Origin: Chloroflexota bacterium
GTDB lineage: Bacteria; Chloroflexota; Anaerolineae; UBA4142; SHND01
DNA: 64,000 bases
Assembly (NCBI GenBank): GCA_004295045.1
Contig: SHND01000059.1
Coordinates: forward strand, 1 to 64,000
Reading direction: 5' to 3'
Shown here: in pieces, positions 44,013 to 52,953 of the stretch
How the letters are laid out: every line of letters starts with the position of its first letter
Numbering within the stretch: position 1 is the first letter of the stretch
Notes under the pieces: model-generated
Told to the model about the DNA's origin: nothing
The model's database searches: none
Seen by the model: the letters and a program-made list of their open reading frames with translations, nothing else
Translations under genes and position numbers: made by a program

Positions 44013-46784
44013 CTAACGTCCCCCGCGCAGAATAAATGTCAATTTGCCGCGTTCGGGAAAACTTGGATCGTTGTCGAGCTGCGCGATTTGAAGCGGAGCG
44101 AGCGGCAGCACACCATTTTCCAATTCGCGGTTTGGCAGTTCGAACAGCCGATTCAATTTCGTAACGCGCACGCTCTCTACGCCGGTCACCGCTTGCGCGG
44201 CGGCGACGAGGCGGCTCAAATAAATTCCTTCGCCAAAGGTTAAATTGTCGGGATGGAAAAAGCCGCGTCGCCCATCCGACAAAACGCGATTGCTAAACAC
44301 ATCGCGCAGGGCAGCCAGAACGTGTCCGCGCAGATAGCTTGGCAAAACGCAAATGTCGAGTTCGAGTTCAATCGGCACCATCTCCGCCCACTCGACGTGG
44401 AGATCATGACCAATGCGACGATAGCGTTCGAGCATTCCTTGAATTTCGGACAGCTGCCCGCGTCGCTGAACGCCGCCGACCGGATCAATCGCGACGTCGG
44501 CTTCATACCAACTGCCCGACCAGATTAATTGCGCGGCGGCGCGCTGTACGTGCGTTGCTTTGCTTTCCGCCAACTGTGCGTAATCGTCGGCAATGACCGC
44601 GCGTTCCAACACTTGACGAAACTGCGTCGGCGCGAATAATTTTGCTTCGGCAATGGATTCCGCGTTCATGCCGCCTTGCGCGGGCATCGGATTGCGGATG
44701 AAAAGATTCGCGCCGCTAATATTCCCGCGGCGTGTAACGAGGTGCGTTATCGCTTCCGCGCCAACGTTGCCGCGCGTGCCACCGCCCACGCGATACGAAG
44801 CATAAAAAGTTGTACCCGCTTTTGGTTGTTCGCCACATTCGTCATCACCAAATCGCAAATGGGCAACGCGGTCATTGTCCATCTCGACGGCAAAATCGCG
44901 GTCATCCGGTCCGCTTTCCAACAAATCGGACTGCGGCGTCCATTCGGCATATCGCGCCGCGAGTTCGTTTACCAATTCCGCGCGCAGCTGCTCATTCAAC
45001 GCAGCCGCATCTGCTTTTTGAAATTCCGCGAACAAGTTTGGATTCAAGGGCAAGCCATTTTTGTAACACAGCGCGGTAAAACCCGCGTCGCCGAGCGCGC
45101 TCACAAGCGCGGCATCTTGGATCTCTGCCCAGGCGACCAAACGATTCTCTTCAGGCGAGCCGAGAATGCTGTTCAATTCAATTGCGGGCAATGCCTGACG
45201 AACATCTTGGGACAGCATCTGTGCCGCCGAAATAATTTTCTCGTTGGCGGGATCATCTGCCGGAAGCGGCTGCCGAAACGCGAGCGGCGTTTTCTCCAAG
45301 TGCGGACGAAAACGTTCGGGAATGTACGTCACCTCTGCCGGGCGACCGATGCAATCACACTCGGTCTGTTTGCCGCGTGCTCGCACCTTGCCCAACTCTT
45401 CGCACGGCTCTATCGTCAAGCCGTGGTCAACCAAAATTACATTCCCGCGCGCGACGCTCACATTTTCCAAATACGCGCATGGCGGTTCGGCATCGCCTGC
45501 GGTGATGGACGAAATACAGAGCGCGAACGGCAGCGCGTCCTCTTCGCCCCATTCAATTTCAACAATCGGCTGCTGCGTCAACGCATCTACGCCCGGCGTC
45601 ACCTTTATAAGACGAACCGCGTGACGATGCGCGGGGTCGGCATCGGCAGGATTTCCTGTGCGCGAACCGAGCACCTCTTCAAAAATCAGCACATCGCCAA
45701 CGCGCAGCTGTAATTTGCGTTGGGGTTGCGCGGCTGTGACCTCCGGTTGATCCGGCGGGGGCGCAATGATTTCATCGCGCAGCGTTGCGCCCGTCGCGCC
45801 GCGCGGCAGACAACATTCGCGCCGTCCCCACGCATGAAAATAGATCTCGCTGTGCGCGGCATAGAGCTGAATCATCTCTGCGCGCGCCGCTTCAAACACC
45901 TCGTACGCGTGCAATGGAATTTCGCGCAAATCCTCTGCCGCCAACACAACATTGTCAAGGGCTGCCAAATCTTGCACGCCGGTAATGAAAAATACGTCGC
46001 GCGGATTCAGAGCGAGGTCGGTGTCTGTCGTGATGTGCAGCCATGCGCGCGCGCTGCATCCTTCATGCAGCGCATAATCCACCAAACGCGCGTGGCGCCG
46101 CACCGAAATGCGCTGGCGCGCAGTGTCGAGATATGCTTCCGTCGCGACGGCGTCTTGGTAATAGCTCAAATAATCGCCCGCATAGGCAAGGACTTCAATC
46201 AATGTAATTCCGAGATCGGGAGCGTGACGCTCTTGCCAATCGGGCATGATGAGCGCAAGGCGGTCGAGAATCAACTGGCGAAAGGTGGCGTAATCTTTGG
46301 CGAGATAGTTGATGTCCGGTTCAATCCGTTCGGGCGGCGGGCATGATGCAGGTTCGGCGCAATCGAGCGGATTCGGACAATCCACTTGAAAGGAAAATTC
46401 AACATGGTCGTACAACGCGTCAATATTTTCCATGCCGACCACTTGCAAGGTATAGGTCGAAAAATCGCCGGGCTGATCTACGCGCACGACCGCGTAATCG
46501 TCGAGTTCGGGATCGTCATTGCGCGTCACCTCAACATCAACTACTTGAATGTCACGAATGCGCGCGCCCCCCACAATTTGCCAATAGCGTTTCACGCGCC
46601 GCGCGTACTCGTCCGCCGATTCGCCTTGCCGCGCATCCAATTCTTGCGGCGCTTTGCCCAAAAAGTACACGGTCAGTGTCGTTCGGTCATCGCCGACCTC
46701 GACGTAATCGAGTCCGTTCAATTCCGGTTTTGCGCGAACTGCCTCACGTCGCGCGTCGTCGTCACAGCTGATTGTCGGTTTCAT
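44013..46784 (-). CDS. Putative baseplate assembly protein, 923 residues
   Basis: The second large baseplate protein. Recognisable blocks include YLAKDYATFRQLILDRLAL and PDLGITLIEVLAYAGDYLS, followed by YYQDAVATEAYLDTARQ and SVRRHARLVDYALHEGCSA, all standard for this eCIS/phage family. The C-terminal part again has a gpJ-like domain (GGMNAESIAEAKLFAPTQF; SRLVAAAQAVTGVESVRVTK). The coding region runs almost directly from gp25 (4 bp gap) to the next baseplate gene (14 bp gap), which indicates one assembly module. Confidence 0.88.
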   Translation of the reverse strand: MKPTISCDDDARREAVRAKPELNGLDYVEVGDDRTTLTVYFLGKAPQELDARQGESADEYARRVKRYWQIVGGARIRDIQVVDVEVTRNDDPELDDYAVVRVDQPGDFSTYTLQVVGMENIDALYDHVEFSFQVDCPNPLDCAEPASCPPPERIEPDINYLAKDYATFRQLILDRLALIMPDWQERHAPDLGITLIEVLAYAGDYLSYYQDAVATEAYLDTARQRISVRRHARLVDYALHEGCSARAWLHITTDTDLALNPRDVFFITGVQDLAALDNVVLAAEDLREIPLHAYEVFEAARAEMIQLYAAHSEIYFHAWGRRECCLPRGATGATLRDEIIAPPPDQPEVTAAQPQRKLQLRVGDVLIFEEVLGSRTGNPADADPAHRHAVRLIKVTPGVDALTQQPIVEIEWGEEDALPFALCISSITAGDAEPPCAYLENVSVARGNVILVDHGLTIEPCEELGKVRARGKQTECDCIGRPAEVTYIPERFRPHLEKTPLAFRQPLPADDPANEKIISAAQMLSQDVRQALPAIELNSILGSPEENRLVAWAEIQDAALVSALGDAGFTALCYKNGLPLNPNLFAEFQKADAAALNEQLRAELVNELAARYAEWTPQSDLLESGPDDRDFAVEMDNDRVAHLRFGDDECGEQPKAGTTFYASYRVGGGTRGNVGAEAITHLVTRRGNISGANLFIRNPMPAQGGMNAESIAEAKLFAPTQFRQVLERAVIADDYAQLAESKATHVQRAAAQLIWSGSWYEADVAIDPVGGVQRRGQLSEIQGMLERYRRIGHDLHVEWAEMVPIELELDICVLPSYLRGHVLAALRDVFSNRVLSDGRRGFFHPDNLTFGEGIYLSRLVAAAQAVTGVESVRVTKLNRLFELPNRELENGVLPLAPLQIAQLDNDPSFPERGKLTFILRGGR

Positions 46785-46788
46785 AACA

Positions 46789-47145
46789 TTACACCGTTCG
46801 CGTCAAGCGCGCTGTTTGCATTTCATTCGTGCGGCGCACGAGGTATTGAAGGTCAATCGTCAAACTCGAATCCACACTTTGCACTTCGAGCGCTTTTAAT
46901 TCCAATACATCGCCGAGCCAACGCTGAATTGCCGCCTGCATCGTGAATTGCAATGTCGCCGCGAGTTCGGGACTGTTTGGCGCAAAAATCAATTGCAAAA
47001 TGCCGCTGCCAAAATCGGGACGATTCACGCGCTCGCCCGGGCTGGTGAAAATCAGTTGTTCGAGCATATCGCGGATGTGATCGTCATCCGTCGTTTGCGC
47101 GGTGCGCCCGCGTCCATCAAAGTGAAATGGAAAATCAATGTTCAT
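46789..47145 (-). CDS. gp25/GPW-like baseplate wedge protein
   Basis: A 118-residue protein with the lysozyme-like wedge fold of T4 gp25 and eCIS Afp9. The motif GERVNRPDFGSGILQLIF is the family signature with its conserved Gly-Glu-Arg start, and IQRWLGDVLEL follows. The start at 47145 (MNIDFPFHFD) is preferred over an upstream in-frame ATG, as the family begins just before FPF. It links the sheath to the baseplate ring in related machines. Confidence 0.9.
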   Translation of the reverse strand: MNIDFPFHFDGRGRTAQTTDDDHIRDMLEQLIFTSPGERVNRPDFGSGILQLIFAPNSPELAATLQFTMQAAIQRWLGDVLELKALEVQSVDSSLTIDLQYLVRRTNEMQTARLTRTV

Positions 47146-47193
47146 TGTTCGATTGTGGGGACAAAGCATGGCTCAAATGTGAATGCTTTGCCC

Positions 47194-47517
47194 CTACGTT
47201 GCAAACACGCGCGTTTGCGTCATGACAATCAACAGCGGCGTGCCCGTCGGCGCGCAAATGGCTTGACTGCTCTGAACGAGCAGTGGTTGTCCATTCGACA
47301 AGACGCGCGTTGTGCCAACCAGAAATTGTGCGGTCACGCACGGTCCGTTCGCGCCGGGAGGTGGTGGGAGGACACAGCCCGCGACGACGTAGGGCGACGA
47401 CAATGCAACTGTCGGCATGCCATTCACGGTCACGCGCGGATTTGGAACGGTTGGCGTCGCCTGCCCCGCGTGTGAACACAAAACAGTTGCACCGACATGT
47501 ACGAGAAATCCGGGCAT
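47194..47517 (-). CDS. PAAR-like spike tip protein
   Basis: A 107-residue protein without membrane segments. MPGFLVHVGATVLCSHAGQ, VTVNGMPTVALSSPYVVAGC and RVLSNGQPLLVQSSQAIC show the Pro/Gly-rich short-strand pattern of PAAR-like cone proteins, with Cys and His residues (C14, H16 and later Cys) that could hold the central metal. Its position between gpV and gp25 is that of the tip gene in eCIS loci. It should cap the spike and pierce the target membrane. Assignment is from pattern and position. Confidence 0.75.
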   Translation of the reverse strand: MPGFLVHVGATVLCSHAGQATPTVPNPRVTVNGMPTVALSSPYVVAGCVLPPPPGANGPCVTAQFLVGTTRVLSNGQPLLVQSSQAICAPTGTPLLIVMTQTRVFAT

Positions 47518-47556
47518 TTGAATTCACTCTAAATCTTTTTGCGCGATAGAAAAAAA

Positions 47557-48084
47557 TTAGATCACCACCAACGCGCCATTGTTGATTGTCACAGTTGGAC
47601 CGAGCATCGTAATCATGGCGCCTTTGCCATTTGAAATGTAAATTCCACTGTCGTTGACCACAATCATTGCGCCCGTCGTGCTTTTCAAAACAATTCCGCC
47701 CGTCACTGGCGTGGGCGCAGAATCGCTGATCAGCAACATGTTTTGGGCAGTGGATTGAATCACAATATTTTGACCGGGCGGAATGGGCGGCGGCGCGAGG
47801 GCGAGCGCAGGCACTTCGGCGGCGCTGCCCCAAAATCCCCCGACCCAAATCGGTTTGTCCGGATCGCCCTCTTCAAATTCGATCCACACGCCCGCGCCCA
47901 TTTGCGGCACCATGTACGTGCCTTCTTGTTTGCCCGCCAGCGGCACGCACGGCATCGCCCAACTTGTTGGAATCACATTTGACACCGCAGGCACGATGGC
48001 TTGGATGCGCCCGCGCTGTTCGGGGTCAAAGTTGTTGATGACCGTGCCGCGATATTTGCCGTAAAATTTTTTTACGCCGCTCAT
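47557..48084 (-). CDS. Baseplate assembly protein V / gp5-like spike (OB fold)
   Basis: A 175-residue protein. YGKYRGTVINNFDPEQRGRIQ and VPQMGAGVWIEFEEGDPDKP are the standard gpV/VgrG OB-fold blocks, followed by a short repetitive beta tail (IVIQSTAQNMLLISDS; GAMITMLGPTVTINNG) that would form the trimeric spike stalk. With the gpD-like protein upstream it makes up a split VgrG. It overlaps that gene by 4 bp (ATGA). Confidence 0.9.
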   Translation of the reverse strand: MSGVKKFYGKYRGTVINNFDPEQRGRIQAIVPAVSNVIPTSWAMPCVPLAGKQEGTYMVPQMGAGVWIEFEEGDPDKPIWVGGFWGSAAEVPALALAPPPIPPGQNIVIQSTAQNMLLISDSAPTPVTGGIVLKSTTGAMIVVNDSGIYISNGKGAMITMLGPTVTINNGALVVI

Positions 48085-49211
48085 GCCGGAACCCTTGGCA
48101 ACGTTGAAAGCAGACCGTTGCGCGCCAACTCAAAGCTTTGTTTGTACTCACCGCGTTTGATGGAATGGGTGACGCTGTTCACGTAATACAAACCGTCGAA
48201 CGCCGGACCCGCGCCGCGCACGCCAACCAACTGCCGCGCTTTTAAGGGACGTCCATAGCGCAATACATCGAGCGTGCCGCTTGCAAACACCGCATCCGAA
48301 GTGCGTGACGCTTCCGCCAGCCCCATCATCACAGCGGTCAGCGGTGAAACGAACGCGCTTTCCGACAACGGTTTGATCTGCGGCGGAATCGGCGGAATCA
48401 GACCCAACGGCGGATTCAACGGCGTAATATCGGGAATCGGAATCGGAATGATCGCTTTGGACAATTCTTCTTGAATGAACACGATAGGCATAACTTTTCG
48501 TTCTTTATCAAAGCGAAAACTCAATGCTTCGACATTCGTGTGCGCGTCCATATTGATATTCAGCGCGGGCTGCGGCACGCCAATTTTGATTTGCGGACCC
48601 CAATAGGCAACGCTCATGCCGGGCAGCGGACCCGGGTCGAGATAAAAAACGTAACCCGCTTCATACGCGAGCTGCTGGATATACTCTAAATCTTTGCCCT
48701 GCTGACGCGGTATGCGATCAATTGGAATTGGAATATCTGTCACGATTTCCGGAATCGGCAGCGGCACCACGCCGAGCGCCGCATACTTGGCAACAATCAA
48801 CGCGACGCGCGCAAAGTACGGCATCGCCGGATAGGGAATGCCACTAAAATCAATCACGTTCATCAACGCCGTCAAATCTTTGCCGCGCACCGTCAACGTG
48901 GAATGACTGCTGTCGGAACCGGGCGCAATTTGCGTTTCGAGCATCACACCATCCATCAACACTTGCATCGCTCCGCCAATGGTCACAAAAAGTACAACGC
49001 GCATAATCGGCGGCATCGCTCCGCCTGCCAACAAAAAAATCGTATGCAGCGGCGATTTGTTGCTCAAGGTGAACGTCAACTCGAAACCGCTTGCCGTTTC
49101 TCCCGCGCTCGTCGTCACCGACACGCTTACCAGCGCGTCGAGAACGCTTTGCGGCACGGGAATCGGCACTGCCGGTCCGACCATCAACGTCAAATTGATT
49201 CCATTTACCAT
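48081..49211 (-). CDS. Late control protein D-like hub protein
   Basis: A 376-residue protein equivalent to the N-terminal half of VgrG (phage gpD, T4 gp27, eCIS Afp8 region). It has a beta-rich start (INLTLMVGPAVPIPVPQSV), SGFELTFTLSNKSPL, and the later blocks KDLEYIQQLAYEAGYVFYLD and YYVNSVTHSIKRGEYKQSF, which are characteristic of the hub family. It forms the ring between tube and spike. It sits between the LysM protein (13 bp gap) and gpV. Confidence 0.9.
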   Translation of the reverse strand: MVNGINLTLMVGPAVPIPVPQSVLDALVSVSVTTSAGETASGFELTFTLSNKSPLHTIFLLAGGAMPPIMRVVLFVTIGGAMQVLMDGVMLETQIAPGSDSSHSTLTVRGKDLTALMNVIDFSGIPYPAMPYFARVALIVAKYAALGVVPLPIPEIVTDIPIPIDRIPRQQGKDLEYIQQLAYEAGYVFYLDPGPLPGMSVAYWGPQIKIGVPQPALNINMDAHTNVEALSFRFDKERKVMPIVFIQEELSKAIIPIPIPDITPLNPPLGLIPPIPPQIKPLSESAFVSPLTAVMMGLAEASRTSDAVFASGTLDVLRYGRPLKARQLVGVRGAGPAFDGLYYVNSVTHSIKRGEYKQSFELARNGLLSTLPRVPA

Positions 49212-49224
49212 AGCTGCTCAAGCA

Positions 49225-49593
49225 TCAACCATTCGGCATTCCCGGCACGCCTTCGGGCAAGGTGATTCGCAAGCGACGTCCAATCGTTTCGGTCAATTCG
49301 TCCGGGCGCATTGGCGTATTCGCGTCGCAGATGCGCCAAAATTGTTCCGGGTCGCCGATGAATTGCGCGGCAAGATTATCCAGCCGGTCCCCTTGTTTCA
49401 CCTGATATTCTTGCACCAACACCAGGCGATCAAACTGTGGCAGAAAGCGTCGGCGGACATATACAATCACCGTCCCGTCCGGAGATTCCAACGTCGCGGT
49501 TTTAATACCGTGATAACGACTAGTCGGCGCAAACGCGATGGTTTTTAACGCAACCGGTTGCAACATGGCTTGCAATGCATCATTCGGGTCCAT
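49225..49593 (-). CDS. LysM-domain tail protein
   Basis: A 122-residue protein with a C-terminal LysM-type module (EYQVKQGDRLDNLAAQFIGD, then FWRICDANTPMRPDEL). In eCIS and phage P2 (gpX) such proteins sit at the tube-baseplate junction. The start touches the stop of the upstream tube-binding gene (single-base overlap at 49593), consistent with coupled translation and a joint structural role. Confidence 0.85.
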   Translation of the reverse strand: MDPNDALQAMLQPVALKTIAFAPTSRYHGIKTATLESPDGTVIVYVRRRFLPQFDRLVLVQEYQVKQGDRLDNLAAQFIGDPEQFWRICDANTPMRPDELTETIGRRLRITLPEGVPGMPNG

Positions 49594-50249
49594 TAAGAAA
49601 TTCCTCCGATACCCAATGTGCCAAAAGTCGCGGCGGGGCTGGATGCCGCGAGTTGTTCTTTGGCTTGCAGATAGGTCATGAACAAATTGCCGCCTTTGTG
49701 ATCAAAGCCGAGATCGTCCACGCTCAACACACGCATCCCCAGACTCACTTTGGCGCGAATTGGATTTAGATTTGGATCGAACGCTTCTTCCGTAATGCTG
49801 AACTCGGTCAACCGTACGGGCAGAATGCGGCTCTTGCTCCAAATGAACAACGTGAGCGGTGACTCCATCGGCGCGATTTCGAGCGTGCCGCTTGACGCGA
49901 GTTGATTGTTTGAATTGAGCTGCGCGCTGGTTGGATAGACAATCAATTCAAGCGCGGCGAGCTGCGGATGTAGTCCCACCTGTGTTGCCTGTCCTTCGCC
50001 CAACTCCAATTGATCGGTCGCGTCAATTTCCGCGTCGAGTTTCAAAGTTTCGACCGGCGGTCCTTTTAAGCGCAGCGCTTCGGAACGATCGCCGCTTTCT
50101 GCGCCAACGCCCTTGACTTGCAGCGTGCGCGTGAGCGTGTCGGGATTGTATTGAAGCGCGATGATGCGTTTGACTGCGCCCGTCTGCGCGTCAATCAACA
50201 CGATGCCGCCTTTCAAGAGGCGAGGGGAACCGGGGAAACTGTTGGGCAT
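49593..50249 (-). CDS. Contractile injection system tube-binding protein (Afp7 N-terminal type)
   Basis: A 218-residue protein with the CIS tube protein pattern: IIALQYNPDTLTRTLQVKG, PVETLKLDAEIDATDQLE, HPQLAALELIVYP and RLTEFSITEEAFDPNLNPI. In related loci this protein joins the inner tube to the hub and is followed by LysM, as here. In Afp these two are fused as Afp7; here they are separate genes. It begins 3 bp after the stop of the fourth DUF4157 gene. Confidence 0.87.
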   Translation of the reverse strand: MPNSFPGSPRLLKGGIVLIDAQTGAVKRIIALQYNPDTLTRTLQVKGVGAESGDRSEALRLKGPPVETLKLDAEIDATDQLELGEGQATQVGLHPQLAALELIVYPTSAQLNSNNQLASSGTLEIAPMESPLTLFIWSKSRILPVRLTEFSITEEAFDPNLNPIRAKVSLGMRVLSVDDLGFDHKGGNLFMTYLQAKEQLAASSPAATFGTLGIGGIS

Positions 50250-50252
50250 GTC

Positions 50253-51512
50253 TTAGAACCAACTCCCAATCTGTTTTGCCAAATCGCCCGGTTTGAATTT
50301 GAGCAAATCCACATTGATCATGAAACGCACATCCGGAATTGCTTGCGGTTTGCCCGTTTCCGGCAAGCTCTGTTTGCTCGTAATCGTCTGCCCTTCTGCC
50401 CCCGCAAAGGTTAGGGAAGGACGCATAATGTCCTTGTATGCGCCTCCCGAAATCGAAAGCCCGGGCACAAGCCCCAAAGTCGCATTGCCGCCCAACACAC
50501 TCAAGCGATCGGTCGTCGGATCATAGCCCCACTGTAAATTCAGCGATAACGCCATCTTGGGCAAACCGCGCGCTTGCGTGCGCAAGTTGATGATCTCGTC
50601 GGCATTAAACCCCGTCTCGAAACGAAACAGCCGCTTGTCTCCACCCTCCCCACCGGGCAAAGTGTATTTGAAACTGGTGAGTGGCATGTACGGAATCAGC
50701 GTCAGCGGCGCGGCGAGGTTCACGCCTTCCAACTGCTTGCGCCCTTGAGGGTCGGATAACATCGCCCCGCCTGCCATGCCCAGCATCCCTGCGCCCGCGC
50801 CGATGACCCCCGCTTTTTCACCCGCGCTGAGCTGGTTCCACCTGCCTTTGGCTTGCGCTTTCATCGGTTCAATAATCACCTTTTTGACGCGCTCGTTATC
50901 TGCCGCCTGCTCTGCCACCGTTTTGACCCCTTCGGCAACTGTTTCGCCGCCATCCTTTTTTTCAGGCGGCTTTTTTTCCGCCTCGCCTTGCGGTTGGCGT
51001 TGAATGGACAAGGGCAGAGCCGTGAGCGTGTCAATCATGCGCCCTCCCGCGCTGATTTCTCGCGACGTTGCCTGCGCTTCCCTTTCACCCGTTTCGGTGA
51101 TTGCCGTTGGTGTCGCACCTCTTTGCGTCATGTTCCCGCGCTGTTGGACAACATGCGTCAGTTCATGTGCCAACAGCTTGCGTCCCGCGTTCGTCCCCGG
51201 TTGGTATTGCCCGGCGCCAAATACCACCTCGCGCCCCACCGTGTATGCCAACGCATTCACCGCCTGCGCCGATTCGTTCGCTTGCGCATCTGTGTGTACA
51301 CGCACATTACTGAAATCGTGTTCAAAGCGCGATTCCATGAATACGCGCGTTGCGGTATCGAGCGGCTGTCCCGGTCCGCGGATGGTCTCGCTCACGCTCG
51401 CGGGAATCTCGTGCATCGGGACTTTAATGCTCGCGGCGCGTTGAACAATCACATCGCTCGTCTCTTGAGCGTGTGTGTTGGATGGATCAAAACTGCGCGT
51501 TGGGATTGTCAT
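50253..51512 (-). CDS. DUF4157 putative cargo protein 4
   Basis: A 419-residue protein, the closest of the four to the structural genes. It starts MTIPTRSFDPSNTHAQETSD, nearly the same as cargo 3. The DUF4157 domain covers about residues 45-125 (GPGQPLDTATRVFMESRF; VRVHTDAQANESAQAVNA) with the HExxH motif HELTH at 116-120. After a Lys/Glu/Pro-rich linker (about 173-190) comes a small hydrophobic stretch GVIGAGAGMLGMAGGAML and a beta-rich C-terminus that I do not recognise. Unlike the other three it lacks a second zinc-protease motif. DUF4157 is a known hallmark of eCIS-associated toxins; the toxic activity here is unknown. Confidence 0.82.
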   Translation of the reverse strand: MTIPTRSFDPSNTHAQETSDVIVQRAASIKVPMHEIPASVSETIRGPGQPLDTATRVFMESRFEHDFSNVRVHTDAQANESAQAVNALAYTVGREVVFGAGQYQPGTNAGRKLLAHELTHVVQQRGNMTQRGATPTAITETGEREAQATSREISAGGRMIDTLTALPLSIQRQPQGEAEKKPPEKKDGGETVAEGVKTVAEQAADNERVKKVIIEPMKAQAKGRWNQLSAGEKAGVIGAGAGMLGMAGGAMLSDPQGRKQLEGVNLAAPLTLIPYMPLTSFKYTLPGGEGGDKRLFRFETGFNADEIINLRTQARGLPKMALSLNLQWGYDPTTDRLSVLGGNATLGLVPGLSISGGAYKDIMRPSLTFAGAEGQTITSKQSLPETGKPQAIPDVRFMINVDLLKFKPGDLAKQIGSWF

Positions 51513-51561
51513 TTCGCGTGTGATTTTTTCTAAATATGATTCAACCTAATCAAACAGATTG
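51508..51561 (-). repeat. 5' leader/3' end repeat, copy A (upstream of cargo 4)
   Basis: This stretch is nearly identical to 52900-52953 (a single-base difference at TAAATATG/TAAACATG and one at AGATTG/AGACTG). In copy B the distal bases encode the last residues GSLFD and stop of cargo 2; in copy A the same bases read NLFD-stop but belong to no intact gene, so they look like the relic of an ancestral cargo gene's end. Confidence 0.85.
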
Positions 51562-51587
51562 TCACCGGATGCTTGCAGTCTAATGGC

Positions 51588-52904
51588 TCACCCGCCTACC
51601 CCCGCCGCGCTTCCCGGAGCAGGGGAAGGGACAGGAGGTTGGGGCAGTTGTGGTCTGTCAGCCAGCCCACCTTCAACAATGTCTTGTTGCCAGTCAATGC
51701 CCGCCGCAATGGCAGCTTGGGTGAGCTGTCCTAGTTCACCCTGGAAATACGCCCTGCGTAAGAGTTCTTCGCCTCCTCCTCCCAAAGCTGCGACCAGATT
51801 GTTCACCACCCTGAACTCTCGATCATAATCACTTGTGACAGAGATCTGCTCGCGCCGGGCAATCTGGCGGGCAAAATAATCGGTTGCTCCTTCGCGCAAG
51901 TTGTGGTTGGTGCTGAGAATGGCAGGTTGTGAATAGAGATGCACAGCTTCGTGCAATCGCACAAAGGCATTGTTGGTATAAGCCCGAATCCAGATGGTTG
52001 GGGGCGTGGTGCTGCGGTCCACAAATCCCCCCACTTCGGTATAGGGAACAGACTGATCTCTGCCGGGCCAAGCCTCGTAAACATCCCGGAATTCGCGTTC
52101 GCTTACGATCTTCCAGTGAGCCCGGAAAGCCTGGTCGGCGGTTAGGTGCCTGGGCAAGTTCATGCCATAGCTGCCCGCAATCCAGGCATCCATCTGCTGC
52201 AAATTCTTCTGAAATTGTTCAGCATCCTCCCGACTCTTCTCCCTCAAATAATTGATGAAAAGCCCTGCCACGCCTCCACCAGCGATCAGTCCAGCTATCT
52301 CCAGTCCACTCAGTCCCACTCCGATAGCCGATAACCCCAGCGCTCCAAGACCGCCAACAATTGCCCCGCCCAATCCAAATAGCAGAGCCCTCCAGCCCTT
52401 CTCCAACGCTAGCGGTGTGTTTCCGGCTGCTTGTTGAACTTGGGCTGAGTTGCCAGCCAATGCCCTTGCCCCAGCGCGGGTGGCTTCTTGTTCTAGACTC
52501 GGCACACTTGAAGGAGACCTGGTTTTTTTCTGGCTCTGAGCAACATGAGCCAACTCATGTGCCAAGATTTGAGGAAAAGCCCGCCCTCGAGCAAAGTTAG
52601 CTTCTTGGTCGAGGAAAATATCCGGACCGATGGTCAGTGCCAGCGCGTCGTGGCGGCTGGTGAGCACTTGAGACTGTGCATCACTATGCAGCTTGACCCG
52701 GCTAAAGTCCTGGGCAAAACGTGATTCAAAGTACGTGCGAGCCGCTGAATCGAGCGGCTGACCAACTGGGCGGTCGGTTTCACTCACGCTTGCAGGAATC
52801 TCATGTGTTGGTCCATTCTGGCTCGCGGCGTGTTGAACGGGTACGTCGCTCGTTTCTTGAGCATGTGTGTTGGACGGATCAAAACTGCGCGCTGGATTTG
52901 TCAT
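51588..52904 (-). CDS. DUF4157 putative cargo protein 3, with gluzincin-like C-terminal domain
   Basis: A 438-residue protein. The N-terminal DUF4157 domain has HELAH at residues 116-120. A Gly-rich hydrophobic stretch (about 173-220: GLGGAIVGGLGALGLSAIG and onward) could insert in a membrane. The C-terminal domain has a second HExxH, HEAVH at 318-322, followed sixteen residues later by E338 in LREGATDYFAR, the Glu-ligand pattern of gluzincins. Around it is a Trp/Tyr-rich segment (YTEVGGFVDRSTTPP). It is predicted to be delivered by the injection system as a membrane-associated protease. Base composition is lower in GC than its neighbours, pointing to a separate origin for the C-terminal part. 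Confidence 0.83.
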   Translation of the reverse strand: MTNPARSFDPSNTHAQETSDVPVQHAASQNGPTHEIPASVSETDRPVGQPLDSAARTYFESRFAQDFSRVKLHSDAQSQVLTSRHDALALTIGPDIFLDQEANFARGRAFPQILAHELAHVAQSQKKTRSPSSVPSLEQEATRAGARALAGNSAQVQQAAGNTPLALEKGWRALLFGLGGAIVGGLGALGLSAIGVGLSGLEIAGLIAGGGVAGLFINYLREKSREDAEQFQKNLQQMDAWIAGSYGMNLPRHLTADQAFRAHWKIVSEREFRDVYEAWPGRDQSVPYTEVGGFVDRSTTPPTIWIRAYTNNAFVRLHEAVHLYSQPAILSTNHNLREGATDYFARQIARREQISVTSDYDREFRVVNNLVAALGGGGEELLRRAYFQGELGQLTQAAIAAGIDWQQDIVEGGLADRPQLPQPPVPSPAPGSAAGVGG

Positions 52905-52953
52905 TTCGCGTGTGATTTTTTCTAAACATGATTCAACCTAATCAAACAGACTG
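52900..52953 (-). repeat. 5' leader/3' end repeat, copy B (upstream of cargo 3)
   Basis: Partner of the copy at 51508-51561. It covers the start codon of cargo 3, the leader and the final codons of cargo 2. The repeat extends into the coding sequence for SFDPSNTHAQETSD in both genes. Confidence 0.85.
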
